Source: Patiria miniata (Eukaryota > Echinodermata > Asteroidea > Valvatida > Asterinidae). Taken from it: DNA of 64,000 nucleotides. Made by a program: the position numbers and the translations under genes. Shown in pieces: positions 1 to 10,551 of this stretch. Positions within the stretch are counted from its first letter, which is position 1, and every line of letters starts with the position of its first letter. The stretch is from the NCBI RefSeq assembly GCF_015706575.1, contig NW_024037058.1, positions 5,201,754-5,265,753 of the forward strand. Direction: 5' to 3'. Under the pieces are notes generated by a model. The model did not search any database and was not told where the DNA came from. It worked only from the letters and a program-made list of their open reading frames with translations.

Positions 1-719
1 CCGCGCATGCAAAGCGCACGTGGTATCCTAAAACTACACTAAATAGGCCTTATTTTTGTTGCGTGTTCGTCCATTACTAAACCTTTTTCATTCCTGAAAT
101 TTTACTTATTTTTCCATCCATAAATGACTCTGAGTCCGCACTCACCAAAACACTTTAATTTGGCACAGAATCATGGAAAAGCTTAAGAGTATGCGATGAG
201 AATAGTGCCGATAATGTGGTACGTACGGAGGTGACAAATCTGAAGTATTGATTATAGAAAATTGGAAAATGATTTCGTAGTACATCATGTGACCGTTTCT
301 AACCAATGAGAAGCTTCAGAACCAGGGAATCCCTTATCGATGCATTGGTTTCTGCTGTGATGTCACACAATGAGCAGCTCTGTTGGATTTCACCTTTTAA
401 TTTATGCACACACCGATCCTCTAAGGATCCGTGATTTATGTTGGTGAATTCGCGTAATTTTTGTCGGTGAATTCTGATAGTGCTGTTTGAAAACTGACCC
501 ATCCTGGCCTAGCGTGCAACCATGCAACAATGGCACTCCCACAGAGCGCGCGTAATTCCGAACTCGGTGACTTTTCGGACCCTACATTTCCGTACGAAAA
601 GGTGGATCAAGCATAAGTGGGAACGCGACTTGCGGTTCCGTTGCGGTAAGATAACGATCACACCAAAATGCCGGATCTTGATCCACCTTTTCCCAATTCA
701 AGTGGGAACGCGTTGTTAC
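1..719. other. Unclassified noncoding DNA with a small inverted repeat
   Basis: I see no supportable gene here. A 15-bp perfect inverted repeat (AAAAGGTGGATCAAG at 597-611, complement at 677-691) encloses about 65 bp. A 13-bp direct repeat, AAGTGGGAACGCG, occurs at 615-627 and 700-712. The short open frames overlap this structure on both strands and have no domain signal. Confidence 0.4.
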
Positions 720-1260
720 AATACTTTTTCTCTTTCTAGCTCGGACTTCAATTACAATTGACAATTGTTGACTAATGTGATGTGGGAGCAGTGGTGTATC
801 CAGAGGGGAGGGGGCAGGGGAGGGGATGGGGGCACCTTGTCCCCTGCCCCCAGCGGCTTTGTTGAAAGATATTTTTTCAGTAACTATTTCCATAAATGGT
901 TAGAGAGTTCTGACAGGAAAAAAAGAAACCAAGCTCCGAAACCATTACATTGAGCTGTGAAAATCGGCATATATTTTCCAGTATGCATAATAATAGTCAG
1001 TTTTGAAGAGCACCCCCCCCCCCACCGGAGGCCAAGTGTTCGGGGATGTGCAGTGCGGTTGCCCCCTGACATCAAATGCGGGATAGGCCACTGTGTGGGA
1101 TATGACGTTTTTAACACCCAAGGGCTGCATTTGGCCTCGGGTGCTATGTACATGTATGGCCAACACATTACACACTGGGGCACAGGCTGCATTTTGCAGT
1201 CCATGTGCAGTACACACATCACCCATAATGAACTCACTTTCGATGCGAGAAACCTTTAAA
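720..1260. repeat. Interspersed-repeat remnant with G/C-rich runs
   Basis: The left part (about 720-785) matches sequence found again near 14110, 26895 and 41070, including the CAATTGTTGACT end of the foldback element at 41108-41228. About 1090-1160 resembles the interior of that same element. Between them lie G-rich and C-rich runs (about 805-850 and 1011-1023). This looks like a disrupted, nested copy of the foldback family. No gene is evident. Confidence 0.4.
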
Positions 1261-2274
1261 AGGATTATTTACATGTTTTTGTTTTCTTTGCAAGGTTGAC
1301 ACCAAAAGAAACAATGCTTCTTTGGGAAAATCTGTTTCTTTAAAAGCATTTTTGAAAAACTTAACCTAAGTCATCACAAATATCTTATATGGCGATCCCA
1401 TATCAAATGTCTGAATTGTAATTATTCATGCACAGTATAGACAGCTGTTTACAGTCTTCAAATAATCATGAAAATTCCTTTAGAAATGTGAAAATGAGTA
1501 TCAAGTGTATAAGATACCATACAATGCTGTATTTGGGTTTAAAGATTTCCAAATGGAACTGACAGGAATAACTAACTTTTAATTTTCTAAATGTTGCATT
1601 GCAATCTAGTGAGTGTCATGCATACATTTGCATATATTCCCTTTGCTACATGAATTTCATACAAATGTACAAACACGTACATAGGCCTACACATCAACAT
1701 ATTACATACAGTATGTGTTCAATTCATATTTCCGCTTCAGTGTAACACAGTGACTGGAACAGGCCCTTGGTAAATCTATTGTTACCAGAAACTGGGCCTT
1801 TGAAAGGGTTTACAAAATACCAATACCTGTTGACTAGGCAATACAAGTTCAACTGTGTGACCTGTGATCCATTGCAGTCTGGTGTATTTATAGAATTGGG
1901 AATTTACAGGCAGTGAGCAATGCCACACCCTACAGACATTCAAGTCAATCCAGAGAGTGAGAACCATTAGTTTGCTGCAAACTATTCCATCAGTTTTGTT
2001 CATCAAACAGCCAAACTGATTGCAGAAATATCTTCTGACATCACTCAGGTATGTTTAGTTGATAATAAGCTTGACAAATGCAACCACAATTGGCATAGGA
2101 ATCTGTGCAGACATTTGACCACCAATTTGTACTTTTCAGTGAGGGTGTTAAAACCAAATTTGGAGGTGGACCGTGCATAAGGGTCCACACAAAATGTTTT
2201 TGCATTTTATTGACACTTGAATCTTGTAGATCAATATTCCGGTGGGTGCCATTCTGGCACCTTTGAGCATTCTC
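1261..2274. other. AT-rich noncoding stretch, nothing recognised
   Basis: I found no reading frame with domain features, no RNA gene and no clear repeat boundary. The 74-residue minus-strand frame near 1782-2006 has no recognisable motif and was not accepted. Confidence 0.35.
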
Positions 2275-2815
2275 TTTTTATAAATCAATTAATATACAAA
2301 TTAGCTACTGCCATAAGGTAAAATACAAGTTTTCTACATATCTCTGCCGGATCGCGTCCAAACGTATCAACTTAGGTGTCTAAACCATGTTCTGGGGGTC
2401 AACGAGTTCATTAAAGCCATTTTCTACAAAAATAATGTGCATATTCAATGCATAATATGCAAATTAGCACCCGCCATTATCAAAAATGTAACTTCTATTT
2501 ACATGTACATGTAATACCTTTGCAGGACTTTGTCCAATTGTATCAAATGAGGTGTCTAAACCATGTTCTTAACAAATTAAAGCCATTGCTACAGTAATAT
2601 TGTGTATATTTTATGCAAAATGTGCAAATTAGCATGCACTATTATCAGAGGCCATTTCTGAAATGATATTTGTACATTTTTATGCACATTATGCAAATTA
2701 GCTACCATCATTAGCATACACTTTTCTATATACATGTATTTATGCAGGATATCATCCAAACTTGTCAACTGAGGTGTCTTGATATATATATCTTTTTAGA
2801 GTCAATGATATTAAT
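2275..2815. repeat. Degenerate tandem repeat, about 3-4 units of 165-220 bp
   Basis: Each unit contains CAAATTAGC followed by a C/T-rich stretch, then a block resembling GCAGGAxxTxxTCCAA and GAGGTGTCTAAACC. CAAATTAGC recurs near 2296, 2460, 2625 and 2695. The GGTGTCT block recurs near 2374, 2552 and 2774. Units are well diverged and of unequal length, so this is an old satellite-like array rather than an active minisatellite. Confidence 0.55.
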
Positions 2816-3404
2816 TATTTTTTGGGAATGTTTTCCCCAGGCGACACCCCAACCATCCCAATAAGTTCAATATGGCATAATACCTCCTCCCATAGAAGCA
2901 CAGCTTTTTGAAATCACCTGAAGAGTGAAGATTATTGCTTTTTGGCCAAATTCGATAAATTTCAGTCAGTTTCATTAACACACAATCAGCATAGCAGTTT
3001 CCCCCTAATTCAGATCAAAATAAGGTGGGTTGAAGAGTGATTGTTGATGTAAGACTTCATTTATTTCCAAACAGAATTGAATCAGACAGGGAACTGGTAA
3101 ACATTTTCATTTAGAGTTGTCGTTGAAATTGGCAGGGAAGCCTACAAAAGTTGGAAATGTTTCACCTGTATATGCAATTTTATTACTTGTTGAACAAAAA
3201 TGGTTTGTCTTTATCGTGGTGGATGTTTTACCTAAAACGTGAATCAATACAACTTCCCTGCATACAGGTAGTTACAATACACTATGGAAATATTGCAAAG
3301 TAGCACTGCTGATGCTGAATCACTGAAAGAAATAAGTATTTAGTTAGGCTGAATATAACTTAACTCAAGTATGCAAGTGAAGTGCTTAACTGTTAATACC
3401 AAAT

Positions 3405-5134
3405 GAATACTAGCTAAAATATAGATAAATATAAAGGAAATGTAAAAGAAAGAACAAAGAACCACCTTACGAAACTATAATCCCTGTTGGTTGGTTCTAT
3501 ACTTGTATCTCTTTTATTTAGTGATTTATTTTGGCCTGTACCACGGACTTGAGTATCCTGATTTGTGACATACCAAAAGATATTAAACAAAAGAACAGTC
3601 AGCTTAGAATAACTGTAATTATTTTGTGATCCCTGTGACTTCTTTATGTTTACCCTTCTGGTAAACCTGTCAATCATCATGCTCATACCACAAGCACTAG
3701 ACCTTTGGATCCAAATAAAACACAGCTAGTCTGCATGCTCTATTTTATTTAACTACAGGCACATACCAAAGCTGTACACAAGTGGAATCCGGGGACTGCA
3801 AATGACTGTACTCAACATCATGTGACATGGTCTGTGTTGATACAGAGGGGCGTATACATACAGTAGATCGCCATCTTTGCTCATTTCTACCATTGCCGTA
3901 TTGACATCAGAATGGGTAGATAGCAATGGCTCATTTCATGTGTAGTGAAGGTAAGCTTTTTTAATGGATTGCAAACAAATGGACTTGCATCCTATCTCGT
4001 AATAACTACATGTAAACTGAATCCTTGCCAATTACATGTTTATGTAACGGACATTCAAGCAGATCCGTCAAACCAGTTAGAATAATCCAGAGATGGAATA
4101 CATGAATCTCCTTGTACTTGGCACTGAAATATGTGGCTTCTTGTTGGTAAACTTGCAAAACTAGTGTTAGACCTATCAAAAGATTTGGCAGACATGTTGC
4201 TTTGTGGTAAAATAAGTACAAATAATTCAGGGAGACTTTTTTTTGGTTTACAAACTAGTGCCCCTTTCAAATTGAAAAAAAAAAGGCCGGCTGCTGTAGG
4301 CCTACTTGAACTATTTTCTTATTCTATGACCGTTATGTAGATACTCCCCTTCCCCGGGTTATGGGTCTGCAAAAGAATAAGCAGAGGTACAACAAAAGTG
4401 TATGAATTGTGCGTTATGATCTGCTTCATTTAGATCTTATAGCCCCATCCTGCTAAAGTAAATCAGAAGTCACTCTTAGTCAGGTCAACTCACAAGCTAT
4501 TTTAAGTAACGGTGGCAAAGACATTCTTTGTCAGCAGCATGTATACTGATCTTGTTCTCCATCCCGTTAAAAAGAAAAAAATTAAATACCTTTTCCGTTT
4601 CAAACAATAGTGTACATGTAGCAGCATAGCTTTCGATGTCATAACGCCATCTCTATTCAGCAGAGTGATTTAAACCACTCTTTCTTTGTCATTGAAAACA
4701 TGTCAATTGTCACCTTACTTGGGACTGACTTTCAATGAACCTTAATGTACAATTCCCCTTATGAGGTGAGAAATGTCTCATACATGTATATGTAACAACT
4801 GAACTGATAATGCGGCATTTTTCTTACATTGACAATGTAAACCCTATACTCCACACTGTTATGATTGATTGCTATTTTCTTGGAAAAACATCCTGCAGGT
4901 TTGAATCATGCATATAACATGAATATTCTTTGAATTGTCTGAATACTGAACTAGATAGACACGAGTTTGTGACTTCTGTACATGTACATTTAAACGTATT
5001 CCAACCATATTATCGTTTGAAAGTTTAATGCATATATTTCAAAACCTTTTACGTAATGTGCTTCATTTTCAGGTTAAAGGTCTATCTACACCTATCACAT
5101 CAAACCAAACAGTGAAGATTGCATCTAATGTTAC
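3405..5134 (+). repeat. Upstream copy of a 1.7-kb direct duplication of the TRIM-A leader/intron region
   Basis: This segment is repeated, at roughly 95% identity by eye, as 5352-7060. Both copies contain the class I leader (donor GAAG/GTAAGC at 3951 and 5868), the intron and the TRIM-exon splice acceptor. This copy ends abruptly at 5134, about 17 nt past the position of the start codon. A 217-bp single-copy spacer (5135-5351) separates the two copies. Confidence 0.85.
5073..5134 (+). pseudogene. Decapitated TRIM coding exon fragment
   Basis: After a normal-looking acceptor (TTTTCAG, AG at 5071-5072) the sequence follows TRIM-A exon 2 for 62 nt and then stops matching. The start codon is changed from ATG to ATT at 5118, and only five further codons remain before the break, followed by an in-frame TAG. 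It cannot encode a TRIM protein. The leader and acceptor upstream are still intact, so it could yield a noncoding or aberrant transcript. Confidence 0.8.
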
Positions 5135-5351
5135 TCACTGGTAGTGTTGCGCATGCCTACGTGAGGATTGTGAACGTTCAACCAATGAAACGGTAAGAGG
5201 CACTGGATTTTTAGGAGTCCACATAATATGTGACACTGGAAAAGTGTTTAAGACCAGCTAGCCATGTCTTTATCATCCGTTTAAGACCGGCCACGTGACG
5301 GGCTCTCGACCAATAGGAATGGCTAAACTGTCTGAGTTATTTATGAATACC

Positions 5352-7060
5352 AATTGAATACTAGCTAAAATATAGATAAATATAAAGGAAATAAAAAAGA
5401 AAGAACAAAGAACCACCTTACGAAAATAATCCATGTTGGTTGATTCTATACTTGTACCTCTTTTATTTAGTGATTTATTTTGGCCTGTACTACGGACTTG
5501 AGTATCCTGATTTGTGACATACCAAAAGATATTAAACAAAATCACAGTCAGCTTAGAATAACTGTAATTATTTTGTGATCCCTGTGACTTCTTCATGTTT
5601 ACCCTTCTGGTAAACCTGTCAATCATCATGCTCATACCACAAGCACTAGACCTTTGGATCCAAATAAAACACAGCTAGTCTGCATGCTCTATTTTATTTA
5701 ACTACAGGTGCATACCAAAGCTGTACACAAGTGGAATCCGGGAACTGCAAATGGCTGTACAGAGGGGCGTATACATACAGTAGATCGCCATCTTTGCTCA
5801 TTTCTACCATTGCCGTATTGACATTAGAATGGGTAGGTAGCAATGGCTCATTTCATGTGTAGTGAAGGTAAGCTTTTTTTAATGGATTGCAAACAAATGG
5901 ACTTGCATCCTATCTCGTAATAACTACATGTAAACTGAATCCTTGCCAATTACATGTTTATGTAACGGACATTCAGGCAGATCTGTCAAACCAGTTAGAA
6001 TAATCCAGAGATGGAATACATGTACATGAATCTCCTTGTACTTGTGACTGAAATATGTGGCTTTTTGTTGATACTTAAACTTGCAAAACTAGTGTTAGAC
6101 CTATCAAAAGACTTGGCAGGCGTGTTGCTTTGTGATAAAAAAAAGTACAAATAATTCAGGGAGACTTTTTTTTTGGTTTACAAACTAGTGCCTCTTTCAA
6201 ATTGAAAAAAAAGGCCGGCTGCTGTAGGCCTACTTGAACTATTTTCTTATTCTATGACCGTAAAGTAGATACTCCCCTTCCCCGGGTTATGGGTCTGCAA
6301 AAGAAAAAGCAGAGGTACAACAAAAGTGTATGAACTGTCTGTTATGATCTGCTTCATTCAGAGCTTATAGCCCCATCCTGCTAAAGTAAATCAGAAGTCA
6401 CTCTTAGTCAGGTCAACTCACAAGCTATTTTAATTAACGGTGCCAAAGACATTCTTTGTCAGCAGCATGTATACTGATCTTGTTCTCCATTACGTTAATA
6501 AGAAAAGATTAGATACCTTTTCCGTTTTAAAAATGGTGTACATGTAGCAGTGTAGCTTTCGATGTCATAGTGCCATCTTTATTCAGCGTAGTGATTTAAA
6601 CCACTCTTTCTTTGTCATTGAAAACATGTCAATTGTCACCTTACTTGGGACTGACTTTCAATGAACCTTAATGTACAATTCCCCTTATGTGGTGAGAAAT
6701 GTCTCATACATGTATATGTAACAACTGAACTGATAATGCGGCATTTTTCTTACATTGACAATGTAGACCCTATACTCCACACTGTTATGATTGATTGCTA
6801 TTTTCTTGGAAAAACAGCCTGCAGGTTTGAATCATGCATATAACGTGAATATTCTTTCAATTGTCTGAATATTGAACTAGATAGACACGAGTTTGTGACT
6901 TCTGTACATGTACATTTAAACGTATTCCAACCATATTATCGTTTGAAAGTTTAATGCATATATTTCAAAACCTTTTACGTAATGTGCTTCATTTTCAGGT
7001 TAAAGGTCTATCTACACCTATCACATCAAACCAAACAGTGAAGATGGCATCTAATGTTAC
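5352..7060 (+). repeat. Downstream copy of the 1.7-kb duplication (functional TRIM-A 5' region)
   Basis: This is the copy that leads into the intact TRIM-A coding exon. It differs from 3405-5134 by scattered substitutions and a few small indels, including one of about 20 bp in the presumptive leader exon. Diverged versions of the same block lie before TRIM-D (about 44280-46450) and in two pieces before TRIM-E (about 56426-58900). Confidence 0.8.
5690..5867 (+). other. Candidate class I noncoding leader exon of TRIM-A
   Basis: The conserved block ends at a consensus 5' splice site, GAAG/GTAAGC (GT at 5868). The same block and donor position are kept in the upstream duplicate (donor 3951), before TRIM-D (donor 44927) and before TRIM-E (donor 56733, with the weaker context TTTG/GTAAGA). 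The transcription start is not visible, so the 5' limit is approximate. It would splice to the acceptor at 6997-6998. Confidence 0.45.
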
Positions 7061-9032
7061 AGCTAAATCAGTGTTGGAGAAGATTAGTATGGATCATCTG
7101 GAATGCTCCATCTGCACCAACCGTTTCAGGCAGCCCAAACTGCTGGACTGTTTGCATAGTTTTTGCCTGCAATGTCTTCACAAACTCCAAAAGACCCAAG
7201 ATCCTAGTGGTACAAAGCTGACATGTCCTCTGTGCAGATGTGAAACCATGTTGAAAAAGTCTGGCATTGCTGATCTCCCTAATAACTTTGCATTCAGTGC
7301 CCTGGTGGAGGAAGTTACAATGCAGGAAAAGCTGCTGAAAGGTCAAGGGACAGATATCAAATGTCAAAACTGTGATGAGGAGAATCAGGCTATTTCAAGA
7401 TGCATGGACTGTGATCATTTCCTCTGTCAAGAATGTCAAAAGGCACATGAACGTATGACTTTGATGAAATCTCATAAAATCTACACACTGGCTCAACTTC
7501 GATCAGGAGAGACTGCCTACAAGAGTAAAAAAAGAGAAGTTCAAAAATGTGGTAACCATCCAGATCAAAATCTCAATGTCTACTGCAACACATGTAAGCA
7601 AGTCATATGCACAACCTGCTCTATACTTGATCACGCAAAACACTCTCTCATTGGCCTACCAGTGGCTTTTGAGAAATGTAAGAAACAAATTGAAGAACTT
7701 GTTGTAAGAGTTGGTAAGAGTAAAACAAAACTGAACAACACCTTAGAGAAGACATGCAAATCTTGCAAGAAACTCAATACCATGTTTGCACACACCAAAA
7801 AGAAAATCTCAGAAAAAGCTGACCAAGAGGTTGCCAAGATCCGACAGGAGGAGCAGAAACTCTTAAAACAGACTGACAGGATTTATCAAGGAAAAGTCGC
7901 AATATTTGAAGCTGCTCAAGCTACCAACAGGAAAGAGGTGACACAGACAGAGCACAAGCTGGAGGAGGTCAAACAACTCATGAATCAAGCAAGTAGCTGT
8001 GAGATTCTTGAACTTCAGCAGAAACTCTTGCATAACCTCAGTGAATTGACAGGGAAACAGCCACAGCAAGTTCCTGACAAGTTGACCTTCATGGATTTTA
8101 AAGAAGGTGAGAGGTCACTTGGGAGACTCATTCTGGAGGAAGAGCCAAAGGCTGCAGCAAAGCAATCACCAAGACCTGGAAGATCAAGTGTGAAGGAGAA
8201 ATGGGAATTGAGGACTGAAGTCAAGAACTTTGAATTAAGAAATACATATATACATGTACGACATGTTTCAGTACTCTCCAACAATAAAATACTGGCACTC
8301 TCTAAATCAAACTTCTTATTCGTAAATAACAACAGGCCCCCTACTTGTATTCCTGCAATATTCAAGGTCTCACTGCCTAGTAGTCAAACTGAGCCATCTT
8401 ATATACCACAAAAGCTACAACTCAATGGCCTCACTTATGATGTAAGACATATTGCAGTCAGCAAGGATGACAAGCTCCTTGCTCTAGATGGTCCAGTAGT
8501 CAAGGTCTTCAACAAGCAACATCAGCTCCTCCATCAGTTCACACCAGGTAGAGGGTCAGACAGCCAACCAACATGCCTTGCAGTGGATGACAACAATCTG
8601 ATAGCAGTGGGTTTTGAAGGCAAGAAGGAGATTTCTCTACACAACTCAGATGGATCCCTCATCAGGAGAATGCCTGCTCCAATGATGGGATATTATCTGA
8701 CAATGTACAATTATCGCCTAATCTACACAACAGGCTTAAACAAAATGTTGGTATGTGTGGACTACTTTGGTGCCAATGTATTCTCAGTAGACATGACCAA
8801 CAACATGCAGGACGATGGGGTGCCTTTTGGTGTGTGCTGTGACAGTGATGGCAGCATCTATGTTGCTGTGTGCAAGTATTCAGCAGGTAATATTCTGCAT
8901 TACAGTCCTGATGGCAAGTATATTGGATGTGTGATCAAGGACTGTGGTCGCCCATATGGCATCACATTCACAACAGGTGGTGATCTGGTAGAGGCCGTAG
9001 GACAGTTGGTAAAGGTCTATCACCGAGTGTAA
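7044..9032 (+). CDS. TRIM-A: RING/B-box/coiled-coil/NHL-like E3 ubiquitin ligase
   Basis: Predicted 662-residue TRIM protein, by family an E3 ubiquitin ligase that dimerises through its coiled coil. A C3HC4 RING spans residues 21-64 (ligands C21, C24, C36, H38, C41, C44, C61, C64). B-box 1 is at about 107-144 and B-box 2 at 169-200 with its Cys/His ligands present. A coiled coil runs from about 205 to 345, followed by an NHL-like propeller from about 410 to the C-terminal VYHRV. The order matches TRIM56-like proteins. I chose ATG 7044 because the open frame upstream crosses a splice acceptor (AG at 6997-6998) and all paralogs begin MAS or MAF here. There are no frame breaks. TRIM56 orthology is not implied; TRIM2/3-like is an alternative name, but no filamin domain is seen. 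Confidence 0.9.
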   Translation: MASNVTAKSVLEKISMDHLECSICTNRFRQPKLLDCLHSFCLQCLHKLQKTQDPSGTKLTCPLCRCETMLKKSGIADLPNNFAFSALVEEVTMQEKLLKGQGTDIKCQNCDEENQAISRCMDCDHFLCQECQKAHERMTLMKSHKIYTLAQLRSGETAYKSKKREVQKCGNHPDQNLNVYCNTCKQVICTTCSILDHAKHSLIGLPVAFEKCKKQIEELVVRVGKSKTKLNNTLEKTCKSCKKLNTMFAHTKKKISEKADQEVAKIRQEEQKLLKQTDRIYQGKVAIFEAAQATNRKEVTQTEHKLEEVKQLMNQASSCEILELQQKLLHNLSELTGKQPQQVPDKLTFMDFKEGERSLGRLILEEEPKAAAKQSPRPGRSSVKEKWELRTEVKNFELRNTYIHVRHVSVLSNNKILALSKSNFLFVNNNRPPTCIPAIFKVSLPSSQTEPSYIPQKLQLNGLTYDVRHIAVSKDDKLLALDGPVVKVFNKQHQLLHQFTPGRGSDSQPTCLAVDDNNLIAVGFEGKKEISLHNSDGSLIRRMPAPMMGYYLTMYNYRLIYTTGLNKMLVCVDYFGANVFSVDMTNNMQDDGVPFGVCCDSDGSIYVAVCKYSAGNILHYSPDGKYIGCVIKDCGRPYGITFTTGGDLVEAVGQLVKVYHRV

Positions 9033-9106
9033 GGACAGATTAATTAAACTGGGGCTATTCAGTGTATCCACCAACCACTTCCATCAGGCATTGAACATTG
9101 CTGTCA
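9033..9106 (+). other. Immediate 3' flank of TRIM-A
   Basis: This short conserved segment follows the stop codon and contains ATTAAA near 9042, a possible weak polyadenylation signal. The same sequence follows TRIM-B, TRIM-C and TRIM-E. In TRIM-A it is interrupted at about 9107 by a retrotransposon fragment. Confidence 0.5.
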
Positions 9107-10551
9107 CTTCTTCTTTGCGTGTTTTTAAAGTAACCTACAATATGTTTTGCCACTTGCTCAATGAACTCCGCAAGATCTCTTGCACTGCACAGGCTAGTTA
9201 GCAAAGGGCAGATGAGAGCATATGGTATGCTCTGCCCCTCCACAATCACATGCCGGCAGCTGAACCACTTTGTAGCCCCATTTGACGCGGTCTGTGTTTG
9301 GCCAGTCCTGGTTCTCAAGCGGTTGAGAGTTGTCCCATTAACCCATGTCGATGTAGCACCTGTTGGGAGGTTTTCAGCTAGTGGTATTTCCATGTCAGTC
9401 GGTGGGGGTTGTTTCTGAGTCTTTCCTTCCAGAATTGGAGTCTGACCTCTTCCCTGGATGTTGCGAGGGAGTGGACATGGCTGAGGAAGCTTTTTCTTGA
9501 TTTCCGTCTTTGTGCCGGAGCTTGATGTCCAAGGAGGAAGTGATGATTAACGCTCATAATTAATCACTTTGGACATCTCAGCTCGGCTGGCAACTTCCTT
9601 CAGATATCAGGAGGGGCAATGCCAACAAGGAGGTGGAAATTGCTTGTGTTGGTGGGTTTCAAGCATCCGGTGATCAAACAGCATGTATTGTTTAAGGCTG
9701 GGTCAAGTTTCCTAGCATGGGGTGATCTCTCCCAGATGGGGCATACGTACTCCGTTGAAGAATAGCACAGAGCCAGGGCAGTGGATCTTAGGGTGTGTGC
9801 TTTGGATCCCCATTTCGAGTTTGTCAATTTCCTTATGCTGTTATTACGTTAACTTGAGTTTTGCTTCTACAGCTCTGAACGAAGTCTCTTTTGATGAAGC
9901 ACAGAGATCGTCCACATCTGAAACCCTCAGTGTCCTGATCTATTGGTTGGTCATTTTTGTAGACGTTAAACAGCAACGGAGCCAGCACACTGCCTTGAGG
10001 TAGGCCGTTTTGCTGTCATCGCCAGCGACTTTGTTCGTTGTTCAGAACAACAAAAAAGCGCCTGTCTTTGAGAAGGGCTCTAATAAGATCTGTAAATGCC
10101 AGGTCTTGTATCAACCCAAGGATCTTTTTCAGGAGGCGCAGTGGTTTACAGTATCATATGCGGCCGAATGATCAACAATAACAGCTGCGGTTATTTGTCC
10201 TTTTTGGAGCCTATCCTCAATATGCTGTGTCAGATTCAAGAGTTGGCTTGTTGTTGCCTTGCCAGGTCGAAATCCAGCTGGCTGAGGGATAAGGGACGTC
10301 TCAGCAATAGGGGCAAGCCTGTTTAGGATCAGGCACTCGAACAGCTTGTATGGGTACGGTGACATACATGTAGCAAGGCGATCAGTCAAAAACTTTACAT
10401 GTGCGGAGTCTTTACCGGGTTTTAAAAGAGCAATTACTCTGGTCTTTCTCCAGATCTTTGGGATGTTCTTGGTCACCATGCAATTGTTTATCATGTCAAG
10501 AATCCATTTCCGCACAAGAGGTCCAAGGTGTTGGATCTCCTTGGTAAAAAT
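9107..10551 (-). mobile_element. 5'-truncated non-LTR (Jockey/CR1-like) retrotransposon fragment
   Basis: Comparison with the flanks of TRIM-B and TRIM-C shows about 1.44 kb inserted between CTGTCACT and TATCACTG, possibly a short target duplication. On the minus strand it carries pieces of a reverse transcriptase in order: an N-terminal RT part at 10515-10129, a C-terminal thumb-like part ending IAPPDI near 9600, and a decayed tail at about 9393-9110. The frame is broken between pieces, so the copy is dead. The 5' end, including the endonuclease, is missing. Confidence 0.75.
9600..10515 (-). pseudogene. Broken reverse transcriptase of the non-LTR fragment
   Basis: Recognisable RT stretches are VIALLKPGKD, the fingers/palm sequence AGFRPGKATTSQLLNL and IVDHSAAYDTVNH, the last giving the first catalytic Asp region. 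About 300 nt further on, in another frame, come the thumb-like STEYVCPIWERSPHARKLD and the IAPPDI motif common at the end of Jockey-type RTs. The catalytic box of the palm (usually F/YxDD) is not found in an open frame. Frameshifts separate the blocks. Confidence 0.7.

Noticed and set aside
5273..5635. 120-residue minus frame, also 90 residues at 3414-3686
   Set aside because: Lies in the duplicated leader block. In the more diverged counterparts before TRIM-D and TRIM-E the frame is broken, so there is no sign of protein constraint.
9161..9418. Plus-strand frame antisense to the non-LTR fragment
   Set aside because: The minus strand has recognisable RT-type sequence; the plus frame is its shadow.
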